Notes: generated by a model not told the origin, from the sequence alone. A stretch of 56,199 nucleotides of DNA from an uncultured Lachnospiraceae bacterium (GCA_910587085.1 CAJUMC010000018.1:1-56199); one strand, 5' to 3'. Shown: positions 25,589-33,956, numbered from the stretch's first letter. Translations and numbers: made by a program.

Positions 25589-25820
25589 TCTCGCTTTCCT
25601 TTTCATCCGGCCCTTTCAGGTTCCCCAGCCCTCACTTTTCTTTCTGTCCGGCCCTTCCGGGGTCTGCAGCTCTCGCCTTCCTTTTCATCCGGCCCTTTCA
25701 GGTTCCCCAGCCCTCACTTTTCTTTCCGTCCGGCCCTTTCAGGTTCCCCGGCTCTCGCCTTCCTTTTCATCCGACTTTTCCGGTTCTTCCCAAGCTTCTC
25801 TTTCCTTTCCGCCGACGGGG
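25589..25820. repeat. 41-bp intergenic tandem repeat, five copies plus a partial
   Basis: Units start at 25589, 25630, 25671, 25712 and 25753, with a degenerate partial copy from 25796. Two subtypes alternate: one opens TCTCGCxTTCCTTTTCATCC, the other CCTCACTTTTCTTTCxGTCC; both continue GGCCCTTTCAGGTTCCCC. The period is not a multiple of three and stop codons recur, so it is not coding. It fills the gap between two converging genes and is strongly purine/pyrimidine skewed. It has no spacers, so it is not a CRISPR. Confidence 0.9.
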
Positions 25821-25824
25821 ACTT

Positions 25825-26196
25825 TCAGCTGATCATGCCCCCCACCATTCCGCCGGCTGCCATAACAATCAGGGATTTCAGCACGCCCGCCGCCTGCAGC
25901 TTCGGTCCGCCGATCAGGAAGGAAAGCAGCAGATATACAAGAAAATACAGAATGCCGAATATCAGCCCCCACAGAAACTTCTGATGCCCCGCCTTTTTCC
26001 CGAGATACACACCCCCCGCGAATACGGCCAGCGCATCGACCCCTGCCAGAACAATACCCAGCACCTGATCCGAGAGCCCCGTTTTCAGCAGCAGAAACGC
26101 GCAGAACAGCAGCATGACCGCCGTAATCAGGGCGGATATGACAAAAGCCTTCACAAAATGGATCGCCTGCAGACCGCCCGCCATATTCTTCTCCAT
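25825..26196 (-). CDS. TIGR04086-family membrane protein
   Basis: A 123-residue protein with four membrane segments (about 13-35, 43-60, 72-92 and 98-118). It matches the TIGR04086 (YrzE-type) family of small membrane proteins that is common in Clostridia and often found close to yajC, as here. Function unknown. Start placed at 26196 (MEKNMAGG) behind AAAGGAGAAG. The stop is immediately followed by the 41-bp repeat array, whose first bases could continue the frame only after a frameshift. Confidence 0.8.
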   Translation of the reverse strand: MEKNMAGGLQAIHFVKAFVISALITAVMLLFCAFLLLKTGLSDQVLGIVLAGVDALAVFAGGVYLGKKAGHQKFLWGLIFGILYFLVYLLLSFLIGGPKLQAAGVLKSLIVMAAGGMVGGMIS

Positions 26197-26307
26197 AAAT
26201 AACTTCTCCTTTCCTTTTTCCCATAAGCATGATAAACTATATGACAACCCTTTCGGATATATGCCACGTCCAAAACGGACGGAAAACGGTCAAGGAGGCT
26301 ATGGATA

Positions 26308-27159
26308 ATGAACTATATTGATCTTCATGTACATTCCAGCAAATCGGACGGCACCTTCACCCCCGCCGAGGTGGCAGAGCGCGCCGCACAACACGGGCTG
26401 ACGGCCATCGCTCTGACGGATCACGACTGTGTGAGCGGGATCGCCGAGGCAGAGTGTGCTGCGGCAAAGCTCCGGGCAGCCGGGCACGCGCTCCGCATCA
26501 TCCCGGGAGTGGAAATTTCTGCCGACTACAAAAACGGGGATATTCACATACTCGGCCTCTTTATCGAACCTTCCGACTCCGCTCTCACAGCTGCTCTTGA
26601 CGAGGCGATCCGCTGCCGCGACGCACGCAACGAAAAAATGGTCCGGCGGCTTCGGGATGCCGGTATTGATATTACACTGGAGGATCTGAAGCTTGAGGCG
26701 GAGGACACGGTAATCACGCGCGCCCATTTCGCCCGTTTTCTTCAGCTGCACGGCTATGTAAAAAGCTGTTCGGAGGCATTCCGCCGCTATCTCGACAAAG
26801 GCACTCCCTTTTATGTTCCCCGCGAATACCTGCAGCCTGAACGCGCGATCGAACTGATCCGCGGGGCCGGTGGCGTGCCGGTGCTTGCCCATCCCCTGCT
26901 CTACCATCTGACGCCGGACGGCGTAAGGGAGCTTGTCGCACGGCTGAAGGCGGCCGGTCTGGGCGGCATCGAGGCCATATATTCCGCCAACACCGGCTCG
27001 GACGAGGGCTTTGTGAGACAGCTCGCGGCGCAGTACGGCCTTGCAATCAGCGGCGGCTCCGATTTTCACGGGGCTGCCAAGCCGGACATCGAAATCGGGA
27101 TCGGACGCGGCAGACTCCGCATCCCGGAGGAACTTCTGGACAGCCTGCAGAGAGCGTGA
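26308..27159 (+). CDS. PHP-domain phosphoesterase (nucleoside 3',5'-bisphosphate phosphatase-like)
   Basis: A 283-residue PHP-domain enzyme. Metal ligands are visible in DLHVHSSKSDGTF (His7, His9), ALTDHDCVSG, PGVEIS, LAHPLL and SGGSDFHG, the full set of the YciV/RnaA-M group that removes the 3'-phosphate from 3',5'-nucleoside bisphosphates. The architecture is a bare PHP domain with the usual alpha-helical insertion (about 75-150). The start at 26308 is ten bases after GGAGG; the closer ATG is out of frame. It is divergent from the TIGR04086 gene and apparently monocistronic. Confidence 0.88.
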   Translation: MNYIDLHVHSSKSDGTFTPAEVAERAAQHGLTAIALTDHDCVSGIAEAECAAAKLRAAGHALRIIPGVEISADYKNGDIHILGLFIEPSDSALTAALDEAIRCRDARNEKMVRRLRDAGIDITLEDLKLEAEDTVITRAHFARFLQLHGYVKSCSEAFRRYLDKGTPFYVPREYLQPERAIELIRGAGGVPVLAHPLLYHLTPDGVRELVARLKAAGLGGIEAIYSANTGSDEGFVRQLAAQYGLAISGGSDFHGAAKPDIEIGIGRGRLRIPEELLDSLQRA

Positions 27160-27295
27160 TGTAGCCGCAGGCTGTCCGGCCGCATCGGAGCCGGGCAATC
27201 CGCCTCTGTCCAAGCTTTCCGGAAATCTGCCGGCCTTATCCTCATTATCTGAAAACCCCATAAAATGCCTTCTTTAAACAGCCGGAACATACATC

Positions 27296-27394
27296 AAAAA
27301 AGAGGCTGACGGGAATATATGCTTCTGCAGTCTACGGCACTCAAGCTTTTTGCTTATGCCATAAATACAGCAGATTGCTTTTCCCGGCAGCCTC
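27296..27394 (-). ncRNA. Long structured 3' element after yajC; candidate small RNA or terminator
   Basis: On the minus strand outer arms GAGGCTGCCGGGAA and TTCCCGTCAGCCTC (14 bp, one mismatch) enclose TCTGC/GCAGA, then TATGGCA/TGCCGTA, then AAGC/GCTT with an A5 loop, and the whole rod of about 94 nt is followed by six T. It begins about 57 nt after the yajC stop. A normal terminator needs only the outer stem, so a stable RNA released from the tgt-yajC transcript is possible. I do not recognise a known family, and no separate promoter is visible. Confidence 0.55.
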
Positions 27395-27450
27395 CTGCCA
27401 AGCGTTAATGCAATGTCCGGTTCCGTATCCTTCTCCTGCAGGTACGGCTC

Positions 27451-27837
27451 CTACTCCTTTGCCGTCTTGCCGGCGTTCTCACCGCTGTCCGGCTTCTCCA
27501 CCTCGACAACTGCCGTCTTCTTCATCGGAATGCGGCAGTTCTTATTGTTTCCGAATTCTACAACAATGACCTCCTCCATAACGTCAATTACCACGCCGTA
27601 GAAGCCTGCTGTCGTCAGCACGCTGTCGCCGATTTCCAGCGAATTGACGAGCGCGTCCTGCTGCTTCTGCTGTTTTTTCTGCGGACGAATCAGCAGAAAA
27701 TAAAATACTGCACCGATTACCACAATATAGAGCAGCATGGAAACAATGCTCATCGTGCCGGCGCCCGCCGTACCTGCCGTGTCCGTACCCTGCGTTCCGG
27801 CTCCTCCGGCAGCCTCTAAAAACAATAATAGATTCAT
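27451..27837 (-). CDS. yajC: Preprotein translocase subunit YajC
   Basis: A 128-residue small membrane protein of the SecDF-YajC accessory complex. Layout: a Gly/Thr/Ala-rich N-terminus (1-28), one membrane helix (about 29-48, SIVSMLLYIVVIGAVFYFLL), then the family signature RPQKKQQKQQ and the soluble domain with LVNSLEIGDSVLTTAGFYG. The C-terminal 25 residues are charged. Start at 27837 follows CGGAGGAAG. It lies 33 bp after tgt, a common pairing in bacteria (tgt-yajC). Confidence 0.93.
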   Translation of the reverse strand: MNLLLFLEAAGGAGTQGTDTAGTAGAGTMSIVSMLLYIVVIGAVFYFLLIRPQKKQQKQQDALVNSLEIGDSVLTTAGFYGVVIDVMEEVIVVEFGNNKNCRIPMKKTAVVEVEKPDSGENAGKTAKE

Positions 27838-27870
27838 AGCTTCCTCCGTTCCGGCAATTCTGCCATCTTG

Positions 27871-29013
27871 TTATTTTTCCTGTTCTTCCCCCTGAGCAAA
27901 ACCGTCGAGTTTCCTCTTCTTATATGCCGCATACTCCTGCTTCTCAATCGCTTCTCTGATTTCCTCCATCATCTTGTTGTAGAAATACAGATTGTGCGTT
28001 ACCAGAAGCCGGAGTCCGAGCATTTCCTTGGCCTTGAGCAGATGACGGATATAAGCCCTGCTGTAGCTTCGGCACGCCGGGCAGCCGCAGCCCTCCTCGA
28101 TCGGCGCCGGATCAAGCTCATATCTTGCGTTCATCAGATTCATTTTGCCCCGGTTTGTGTAGGCATGTCCATGCCTTCCGTTTCTCGCCGGATACACGCA
28201 GTCGAAGAAATCGACGCCCCGCTCCACCGCCTCTAAAATATTCGCCGGGGTTCCGACGCCCATCAGGTAGGTCGGCCGATCCGCCGGAAGATGCGGCACC
28301 GTCTCCTCGATAATGCGGTACATTTCCTCGTGGGTTTCGCCGACTGCCAGACCGCCGATCGCGTAGCCGTCCAGCTCAAATTCGGAGATCCTTTTGGCGT
28401 GTTCAATCCGGATATCCGCAAATACGCCTCCCTGGTTGATGCCGAACAAAAGCTGATGCGGATTGATCGTGTCCTCCTGGCTGTTCAGCCGCGTCATTTC
28501 CCGCCTGCAGCGCTCCAGCCAGCGGGTCGTGCGCGCCACGGATTTTTCGACATAATCTTTTGTCGCGGGATGCGGGGTGCATTCGTCGAATGCCATCGCG
28601 ATTGTGGAGGCAAGATTGGATTGAATCCGCATGCTCTCCTCCGGCCCCATGAAAATCTTTCGACCGTCAACATGGGAGTTAAAATAGACGCCCTCCTCCC
28701 GGATTCTGCGCAGACCGGCCAGAGAAAATACCTGAAAGCCTCCGGAATCCGTCAGTATCGGCCTGTCCCATGCCATAAAGCGGTGCAGGCCGCCCATTTT
28801 TCTGACAACCTCGTCGCCCGGTCTGACATGCAGATGGTATGTGTTGGAAAGTTCCACCTGAGTTCCGATCTCCCGCAGATCCGCGGTAGAAACGGCCCCC
28901 TTGATCGCGGCTGCCGTGCCGACATTCATAAATACCGGCGTCTGTATCACGCCGTGCACGGTGGTCAGCTCACCGCGCTTTGCGTTTTTGTCTCTGCAAA
29001 TAAGCCTGTACAT
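27871..29013 (-). CDS. tgt: tRNA-guanine transglycosylase (queuine tRNA-ribosyltransferase)
   Basis: A 380-residue enzyme that exchanges G34 in GUN-anticodon tRNAs for a queuine precursor. The catalytic aspartates lie in the TDSGGFQVFSL block (about residue 90) and the later DCVYPARNGRHGHAYT block (about 265-280). The zinc site is CGCPACRSYSRAYIRHLL with a later His. Length is typical. Start at 29013 follows AAAGGATT. First gene of the tgt-yajC transcript. No preQ1 riboswitch was recognised in the 5' leader. Confidence 0.96.
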   Translation of the reverse strand: MYRLICRDKNAKRGELTTVHGVIQTPVFMNVGTAAAIKGAVSTADLREIGTQVELSNTYHLHVRPGDEVVRKMGGLHRFMAWDRPILTDSGGFQVFSLAGLRRIREEGVYFNSHVDGRKIFMGPEESMRIQSNLASTIAMAFDECTPHPATKDYVEKSVARTTRWLERCRREMTRLNSQEDTINPHQLLFGINQGGVFADIRIEHAKRISEFELDGYAIGGLAVGETHEEMYRIIEETVPHLPADRPTYLMGVGTPANILEAVERGVDFFDCVYPARNGRHGHAYTNRGKMNLMNARYELDPAPIEEGCGCPACRSYSRAYIRHLLKAKEMLGLRLLVTHNLYFYNKMMEEIREAIEKQEYAAYKKRKLDGFAQGEEQEK

Positions 29014-29069
29014 CCATTAATCCTTTCGTCACCGCCGTCCGCCCTCCGGCGCGGCAGCAGATAAGTAAC

Positions 29070-29098
29070 AGTATATCGTTTCCCCGGTCTTTTTTCAA
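29070..29098 (-). promoter_or_regulatory. Promoter of tgt-yajC
   Basis: TTGAAA (29093-29098) and TATACT (29070-29075) on the minus strand, 17-bp spacer, about 57 bp before tgt. Confidence 0.8.
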
Positions 29099-29131
29099 GC
29101 CAAAACTTTCATTTTTATGCCGCGAAACGCA

Positions 29132-29175
29132 GAAGGCGGGAAAAACGGCGCCGCGGCGCCGTTTTTCCCGCCTTC
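29132..29175 (-). terminator. Perfect 44-bp palindrome, likely bidirectional terminator
   Basis: The two 22-base halves are exact reverse complements without a loop: each half contains GAAGGCGGG, five A and CGGCGCCG. The G/C core flanked by A5 and T5 would act as a terminator on either strand. On the minus strand it follows the HPr-like gene by 22 bp. Confidence 0.8.
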
Positions 29176-29197
29176 AGAACTGCTGGAACTTTCCGCA

Positions 29198-29419
29198 TCA
29201 ATATGCGTACTTCTGACAAACCTTCCTGAACTGATGATTGTCGCCGTGCATTGCAACAACGACCGGAACGGACGCCAGGCTCAGCACGCCGAGAAAGGAT
29301 TTCGCATCTACAATAACACGATTGTAGGTTACATCGATATCAAAATCACATTTGGCCGCCGCGCTGACGAATTCCTTCACTTCATCCACCTGATTGAATT
29401 TTACTGTTTTCTTCTCCAT
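29198..29419 (-). CDS. HPr-like phosphocarrier-domain protein lacking the active-site histidine
   Basis: A 73-residue protein with the HPr fold pattern: AKSFLGVLSL (39-48) equals the HPr Ser46 region and the C-terminal helix is present. However, the GLHARPA segment that carries His15 is replaced by QVDEVKE (10-16), so it cannot accept phosphate from EI. It retains a Ser (41) where HPrK phosphorylates HPr, which suggests a Crh-like regulatory role, though HPrK recognition is not certain. Single gene with its own promoter and a strong terminator. Confidence 0.75.
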   Translation of the reverse strand: MEKKTVKFNQVDEVKEFVSAAAKCDFDIDVTYNRVIVDAKSFLGVLSLASVPVVVAMHGDNHQFRKVCQKYAY

Positions 29420-29516
29420 AATTCATGCCTCATTTCCATGAAAATACGCCTCAGCCCGCGATACCTGCGGTGCAAAAGCCAACACCTTTGGGGTACCATG
29501 ATATTTTATGCAATTA

Positions 29517-29545
29517 TATATATCATAGTTTCCATTTTGCGTCAA
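29517..29545 (-). promoter_or_regulatory. Promoter of the HPr-like gene
   Basis: TTGACG (29540-29545) and TATATA (29517-29522) on the minus strand, 17-bp spacer, with a leader of about 90 nt. The rest of the 29420-29760 gap contains weak A/T-tract hairpins near 29700-29740 and no supported gene. Confidence 0.65.
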
Positions 29546-29760
29546 TCCCCGGGCCGCCCCCGCGGTTTCCGCAAAATCCCCCGCTGTTTTTGTTGCTTCT
29601 GCCCGAAAGGAAAAGTCAGACGGACCCGAATTTGTGCGCATTCACCGGAGAGCACATGAGGATAACTCTTCCATTTCTGATGATTGCTTGAATATCCGGC
29701 ACTGTGAAACCATTTTTTCTGGTGTTTCGTATTTTTTCGTAAACAAAGTACCTGCTAAAG

Positions 29761-30339
29761 TCAGCTGTTCAGATGATGAATCAGGCTGTAAGCCGTCGGC
29801 ATATAGAGATCCGGCACCGGAATGCTCTCCTGTCCGAACATTTTCTCCGAAAAGATGCGGGTTATCTGATTGAAAGAGCTCTTGGTATATTTGACCGACA
29901 GCAGCACCGACAGCTTATCAAAGGTAAGCGGCGGCACGGCATAGCCCCATTCGCTTTGGTCGCCGTCAATGTAGCGCATCTGCTCCATGCATTTCGGCGT
30001 AATATAGTATCTTTTGTCGTTTCGGATATCGCGGCAGAAGATTCGGACGTAGCCTGTTTTTTCGTCCTGGCTGCAGTCGAGCAGGCAGTTCTGCTGCTGC
30101 TCCCGGATATCGCTCATGCCGCCGAGCAGAATCAGCGCACTGACGCGTTCCCTCCGCGCCTCCGGAACCGCCGTATCAAACTTAATGCTCCTCACCTTAT
30201 CCGTATGCAGAAGCGAGATCAGACGGTCGATGCTTTCCTGATCCATAACCTCGTTTCCGACTCTGCTTTTCTGCTGTGTAAGGAAATCAAGCAGAGTATC
30301 AATCTCCTCCTGAGAAAGCAATGCCATATTGTCGCTCAT
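29761..30339 (-). CDS. Conserved hypothetical protein with a FliM-like N-terminal motif
   Basis: A 192-residue soluble protein. Residues 7-18 (LLSQEEIDTLLD) match the conserved N-terminal peptide of FliM/FliY, which in flagellar switch proteins binds CheY-P. The rest lacks the FliM or FliN domains and does not resemble anything I can name. Residues 30-50 form another amphipathic helix, and 55-190 are predicted alpha/beta. Start at 30339 follows AAGGAGG. It lies 79 bp after the M14 peptidase gene in the same direction. No other motility gene is seen, so the motif may bind a different receiver protein. Confidence 0.7.
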   Translation of the reverse strand: MSDNMALLSQEEIDTLLDFLTQQKSRVGNEVMDQESIDRLISLLHTDKVRSIKFDTAVPEARRERVSALILLGGMSDIREQQQNCLLDCSQDEKTGYVRIFCRDIRNDKRYYITPKCMEQMRYIDGDQSEWGYAVPPLTFDKLSVLLSVKYTKSSFNQITRIFSEKMFGQESIPVPDLYMPTAYSLIHHLNS

Positions 30340-30418
30340 CTCAAAACGCCTCCTTCTTTATTATATTTTCTGATCTTTATATTTGCGGCCGCTCCCGGCT
30401 TCGTTTCGGCCTGCCGGT

Positions 30419-31885
30419 CTATTTCAGTGCGAATTCCATAAGAGCGGCCCACATCAGGGCGTTCCGCTTCCAGATATCGCTGTATTCGCTGATTCCCAGC
30501 GGAGCGGTTCCCACGCCGATTTCGATTGTCGCTGACGGTATGCCCTTCGACATGACGCACCAGTCTCCGTAGCCGGCGGCATCCTGTTTATCCGAGGCCG
30601 CATAGCGGATCTCGTTTCCGTTCACCTGGCTGATCTTTTTCACCATGCTCTCACAGCGCTCCCTGAGCTCCCCGGTCTGCCCGTAATCCCAGTAAATTAC
30701 GCTTCCTGTTGCGTGGTAGCTGATTGTCAGCACCGGTTTTACTTCCTCCGTCAGACGGACTAGCGCCGCCGTTTCGGCCTCCGAGCCTGCGGCACTGCCC
30801 TTATATTTCTGCGCGCCCGGCTCCGCTGCCCCGACGTATTCCCGGAAACCGTAATCAAAATTGCGGTTCAGATCCACGCCGCGCGCATTCGCCTTCCAGT
30901 ATTTGAGGTAATCCGCAAAAGTATAGATGGTTGCCCCCGACGCTCTGTCGCGCCGATACCATTCCTGCACGTCTGAGCGGATGGAAACCTCACGGATTCC
31001 GTCCATCCCATACTGGCTGATGGCGATCCCGTCCGGATTTGCCATCGGCACAATCCAGACGGCAACCTCATCGAGCATAGCTCCGGCATTTCTCTGGCCG
31101 TAATCCCCTTCATCCGCGTAGGCAAGATAAAATTCCAGCTGGTTCATCACCAGCTGGGAGGTCATATATTCTCTGGCGTGGATGCCCGCCTGTATGATAA
31201 TCGCGCGATCCGCATCCGGATTTCCGGCGACGACGGCGAAAACCTTTCTCCCGTCGGCGGTAACGGCCAGTTCCTTATAATCCAGCTTTCCCGGGTAGGC
31301 CGTCTTCAGCGCCTCCAGATCCTCGCACAGATCGCTGTAGGAGTAGATCTGCTTCGCCGTGTCAACGATGTTCATTTTTTTTTTGGCATCCGCGACAAAC
31401 TGCTCCAGCCCTGTTCCCGTCTGCTTTTTTATCTCTCTTGTCGTCAGATATTCCGCAAAGGCGTAAACCACCTGACCGTTGTATTCCAGCTTATCCCATT
31501 CGCCGCTGCCCTTCGCCAGCCGTGTAAAGGAATCTCCGTACACCGCCTGGCTCACCACCTCCGAATCAGTGGATGGTTGCGTGCGCAGATTCAGCTTGGA
31601 TACGGCGACGTACACCGTATCGTTCGTTGTCTCATAGCCGTCCTCTTCCGCATGGTCGCCCACGCCCGGCCCAGGCTGTCCGGCTCCGGTCGGAACGGGG
31701 GGCGTCGGAACATTTCCCGGCTCCGTAGGCTCCGGCTCCTCTTCCACTCTGGCCGTATGCTCATAGCCCTTCACCGCGTCCATCGAAACCAGACCGTCCG
31801 GCTTCTGTGCGTCCTTGCCGCAGGCTGCCGCCAGCAGCATCACCGCCGCAAGCATACCAGCCGATTTTTTCCGTATGCGCCTCAT
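30419..31885 (-). CDS. Lipoprotein with SH3b domain and M14 zinc carboxypeptidase
   Basis: A 488-residue exported enzyme. The signal peptide ends in a lipobox-like LAAAC (Cys22). A Pro/Glu/Gly-rich tether runs to about residue 85. An SH3b domain (about 88-145: VAVSKLNLRTQPSTDSEVV) should bind the cell wall. The M14 domain (about 175-488) has zinc ligands in GIHAREY (HxxE) and a later YHATGSVIYW, and the catalytic Glu in ATIEIGVGTAPLG. The SH3b-M14 pair suggests a peptidoglycan peptide hydrolase such as a gamma-D-Glu-diaminopimelate or LD-carboxypeptidase. Start set at 31885 with GGGG upstream; a closer GTG/ATG start would add two to four residues. Confidence 0.85.
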   Translation of the reverse strand: MRRIRKKSAGMLAAVMLLAAACGKDAQKPDGLVSMDAVKGYEHTARVEEEPEPTEPGNVPTPPVPTGAGQPGPGVGDHAEEDGYETTNDTVYVAVSKLNLRTQPSTDSEVVSQAVYGDSFTRLAKGSGEWDKLEYNGQVVYAFAEYLTTREIKKQTGTGLEQFVADAKKKMNIVDTAKQIYSYSDLCEDLEALKTAYPGKLDYKELAVTADGRKVFAVVAGNPDADRAIIIQAGIHAREYMTSQLVMNQLEFYLAYADEGDYGQRNAGAMLDEVAVWIVPMANPDGIAISQYGMDGIREVSIRSDVQEWYRRDRASGATIYTFADYLKYWKANARGVDLNRNFDYGFREYVGAAEPGAQKYKGSAAGSEAETAALVRLTEEVKPVLTISYHATGSVIYWDYGQTGELRERCESMVKKISQVNGNEIRYAASDKQDAAGYGDWCVMSKGIPSATIEIGVGTAPLGISEYSDIWKRNALMWAALMEFALK

Positions 31886-32140
31886 TGACATCCCCACTTC
31901 CGTATTTTCCTTCTGCTGTCTGCACAGCTTCCGCTTTCCGCTGTTATACTAATTTTTCCCGCTGTGCGCTCTTTCATACCTCTGTGCCCCGAACGGCTCC
32001 GCAATTTCCCGCGATTACGTTCCCCGGCGCTCCTGCGCTTCCGGTCATTTTCTCTTCCGCCGTCCGGCAGCCCTGCATTTCCGGGGCTCCCGCGCTTTTT
32101 CCCTTCCGGCCTTCTGCGGCTCTTCCCTCTTGGCCGCGGT

Positions 32141-32551
32141 TCACCTTCTTCCGGCGGCAGCACAGACCTGCTCAACATCCTCCTGAAGCTGCGCGATATC
32201 CTCCTCCATGCGGTGAATTGCCTCGCTCCCGACCTCCGCTTCCTTCAGAAGCGTATGAAGACGGCAGAGCAGCTGTTCCGCGAGCTCCGCATTTTTGTCA
32301 TTCATCCGCGAAAAATTGTCCTTCTGTTCCTTCTCGAGGCCGGCATCCTCAATTGCGGCAGTAATCTCCATATTTACCATATCCATACTCCCGAAGATTT
32401 CATCCAGCTCCGCCATCATATTCCGGATATCCTGCATCAGCCTGTCATGTCCGTTGATTGCGTCAAACGCGCTCTGCTCCGCCGCAAGCTGCGACTGCTG
32501 CAGTTTGCGGAGCCCCTTCTCAAGTCTGCCGCTCTCCTCGCCATAAGTCAT
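32141..32551 (-). CDS. Small coiled-coil protein
   Basis: A 136-residue, almost wholly helical protein with heptad character (about 5-130) and no membrane segment. I do not recognise its family; the pattern resembles coiled-coil segments of chemoreceptor or nucleotide-exchange scaffolds. Start at 32551 follows GGAGGGG, which lies inside the end of radA, only four bases from the radA stop, so it is translated from the radA transcript. The 255-bp region after it (31886-32140) holds a GC-rich purine-skewed stretch and no supported gene; a TATAAC at 31950-31955 may be the -10 of the M14 gene. Confidence 0.65.
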   Translation of the reverse strand: MTYGEESGRLEKGLRKLQQSQLAAEQSAFDAINGHDRLMQDIRNMMAELDEIFGSMDMVNMEITAAIEDAGLEKEQKDNFSRMNDKNAELAEQLLCRLHTLLKEAEVGSEAIHRMEEDIAQLQEDVEQVCAAAGRR

Positions 32552-32555
32552 TCCT

Positions 32556-33944
32556 CTACCCCTCCAACAATCCAAACAGTTCTCTTACATTGCGCACCCC
32601 TGTCAGCCGGATTCCTTCACCCCCTTTTTTGTTTTTCCGAATACTTTCCACATTGGCCCACGGCAGAATACACTGGGAATAGCCCAGCTTCTCCGCCTCC
32701 GCAGCCCGCTGCTCGGCAAGCGTCACCGCCCGCACCTCACCGGTCAGCCCGACCTCGCCGAACACCACCGTATTGTCCGGCACGGCCCGGTTTTTGTAGC
32801 TCGAGAGGGCGGCAAGCACAACGGCCAGATCAAGCGCCGGCTCGTTGATCCGCATGCCGCCGGCCACGTTGATATAGGCATCGCAGAAGGACAGCTGTAT
32901 GCCGAGCCGCTTTTCCAGCACGGCGAGCAGAAGGTTCACCCGGTTGTAATCCGTCCCAGCCGCCGTTCTTCGAGGCATGTTGAAGCTCGTCTGGCAGACA
33001 AGCGCCTGAACTTCCACAAGCAGCGTCCTGCTGCCCTCCGACATCGCCGCAACGACGGACCCCGGCTCGCCCTCCGGGCGTCCCTGCAGCATATACTCCG
33101 ACGGATTGAGAATCTCAGCCAGCCCGTTCTGCCTCATCTCAAATACACCGATTTCGTTTGTCGAACCGAAGCGGTTTTTGACTGCCCTAAGAAGGCGGTA
33201 CGATACCGCATTGTCCCCCTCGAAATAGAGCACCGTATCAACCATGTGCTCCAGAACCCTCGGCCCGGCCACCACGCCCTCCTTCGTCACATGACCGACG
33301 ATGAAAATGGTGATCCCCTGCCCCTTGGCGATGCGCATAAGGCTTCCCGTCGTCTCCCGCACCTGGCTGACGCTGCCCGGCGAAGCCGAGATATCTTCGC
33401 GGTACATGGTCTGAATCGAATCAATCACCACAATCTGGGGCTTCTGCCGTTCGATCGCCTCCTCCACCGCGTCCAGGCTCGTCTCCGAAAGCAGCCAGAG
33501 CCTGTCGCAGGCATTGTCCAGCCGGTCGGCGCGAAGCCGGATCTGCTGAAGCGATTCCTCCCCGGATATGTACAGTACGGAATAATCCCTCTGCGACAGC
33601 CCGCCGCACATCTGAAGCAGCAGCGTCGATTTCCCGATTCCCGGGTCGCCGCCGACCAGCACAAGGGAGCCGGCGACGATCCCGCCGCCGAGTACCCGGT
33701 CAAGCTCCCCGATTTCCGTCCGCACGCGCTCCTCCGAGGAACGGACGACCTCCTTCAGCAGCTGCGGTTCCGCCTTTCCCGCCCTGCCGGAGGCAGCCGG
33801 GCGGCGTGTCTGTCCGCCCTGCCTGCTCACAGGTTCCTCCACCAGCGTGTTCCACTCCCGGCAGCCAGGGCACTGCCCCTGCCACTTGGAGGATTCATAT
33901 CCGCATTCCTTACAGAAAAATACCGTTTTATCCTTTCCTGCCAT
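32556..33944 (-). CDS. radA: DNA repair protein RadA
   Basis: A 462-residue RecA-like helicase that drives branch migration in recombination. The zinc finger is C11, C14, C25, C28. Walker A is GGDPGIGKST (about 92-101) and the family motif KNRFGSTNEIG is present (about 258). The C-terminal third is the Lon-protease-like fold domain. Length is typical. It starts 12 bp after the small conserved gene and overlaps the ribosome site of the coiled-coil gene, so all three share a transcript. Confidence 0.96.
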   Translation of the reverse strand: MAGKDKTVFFCKECGYESSKWQGQCPGCREWNTLVEEPVSRQGGQTRRPAASGRAGKAEPQLLKEVVRSSEERVRTEIGELDRVLGGGIVAGSLVLVGGDPGIGKSTLLLQMCGGLSQRDYSVLYISGEESLQQIRLRADRLDNACDRLWLLSETSLDAVEEAIERQKPQIVVIDSIQTMYREDISASPGSVSQVRETTGSLMRIAKGQGITIFIVGHVTKEGVVAGPRVLEHMVDTVLYFEGDNAVSYRLLRAVKNRFGSTNEIGVFEMRQNGLAEILNPSEYMLQGRPEGEPGSVVAAMSEGSRTLLVEVQALVCQTSFNMPRRTAAGTDYNRVNLLLAVLEKRLGIQLSFCDAYINVAGGMRINEPALDLAVVLAALSSYKNRAVPDNTVVFGEVGLTGEVRAVTLAEQRAAEAEKLGYSQCILPWANVESIRKNKKGGEGIRLTGVRNVRELFGLLEG

Positions 33945-33956
33945 CCGATGCTCCCG

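Noticed and set aside
25589..25820. CRISPR array
   Set aside because: The repeats are contiguous without spacers, the units are imperfect, and no cas gene is nearby.
25739..26230. A 163-codon alternative frame over the TIGR04086 gene and part of the repeat
   Set aside because: It lacks membrane segments and ribosome site, while the other frame has four clear helices and an AAAGGAG site.
31882..32178. A 98-codon Arg/Gly-rich frame after the coiled-coil gene
   Set aside because: Low-complexity composition from GC-rich DNA, no ribosome site and no recognisable homology.
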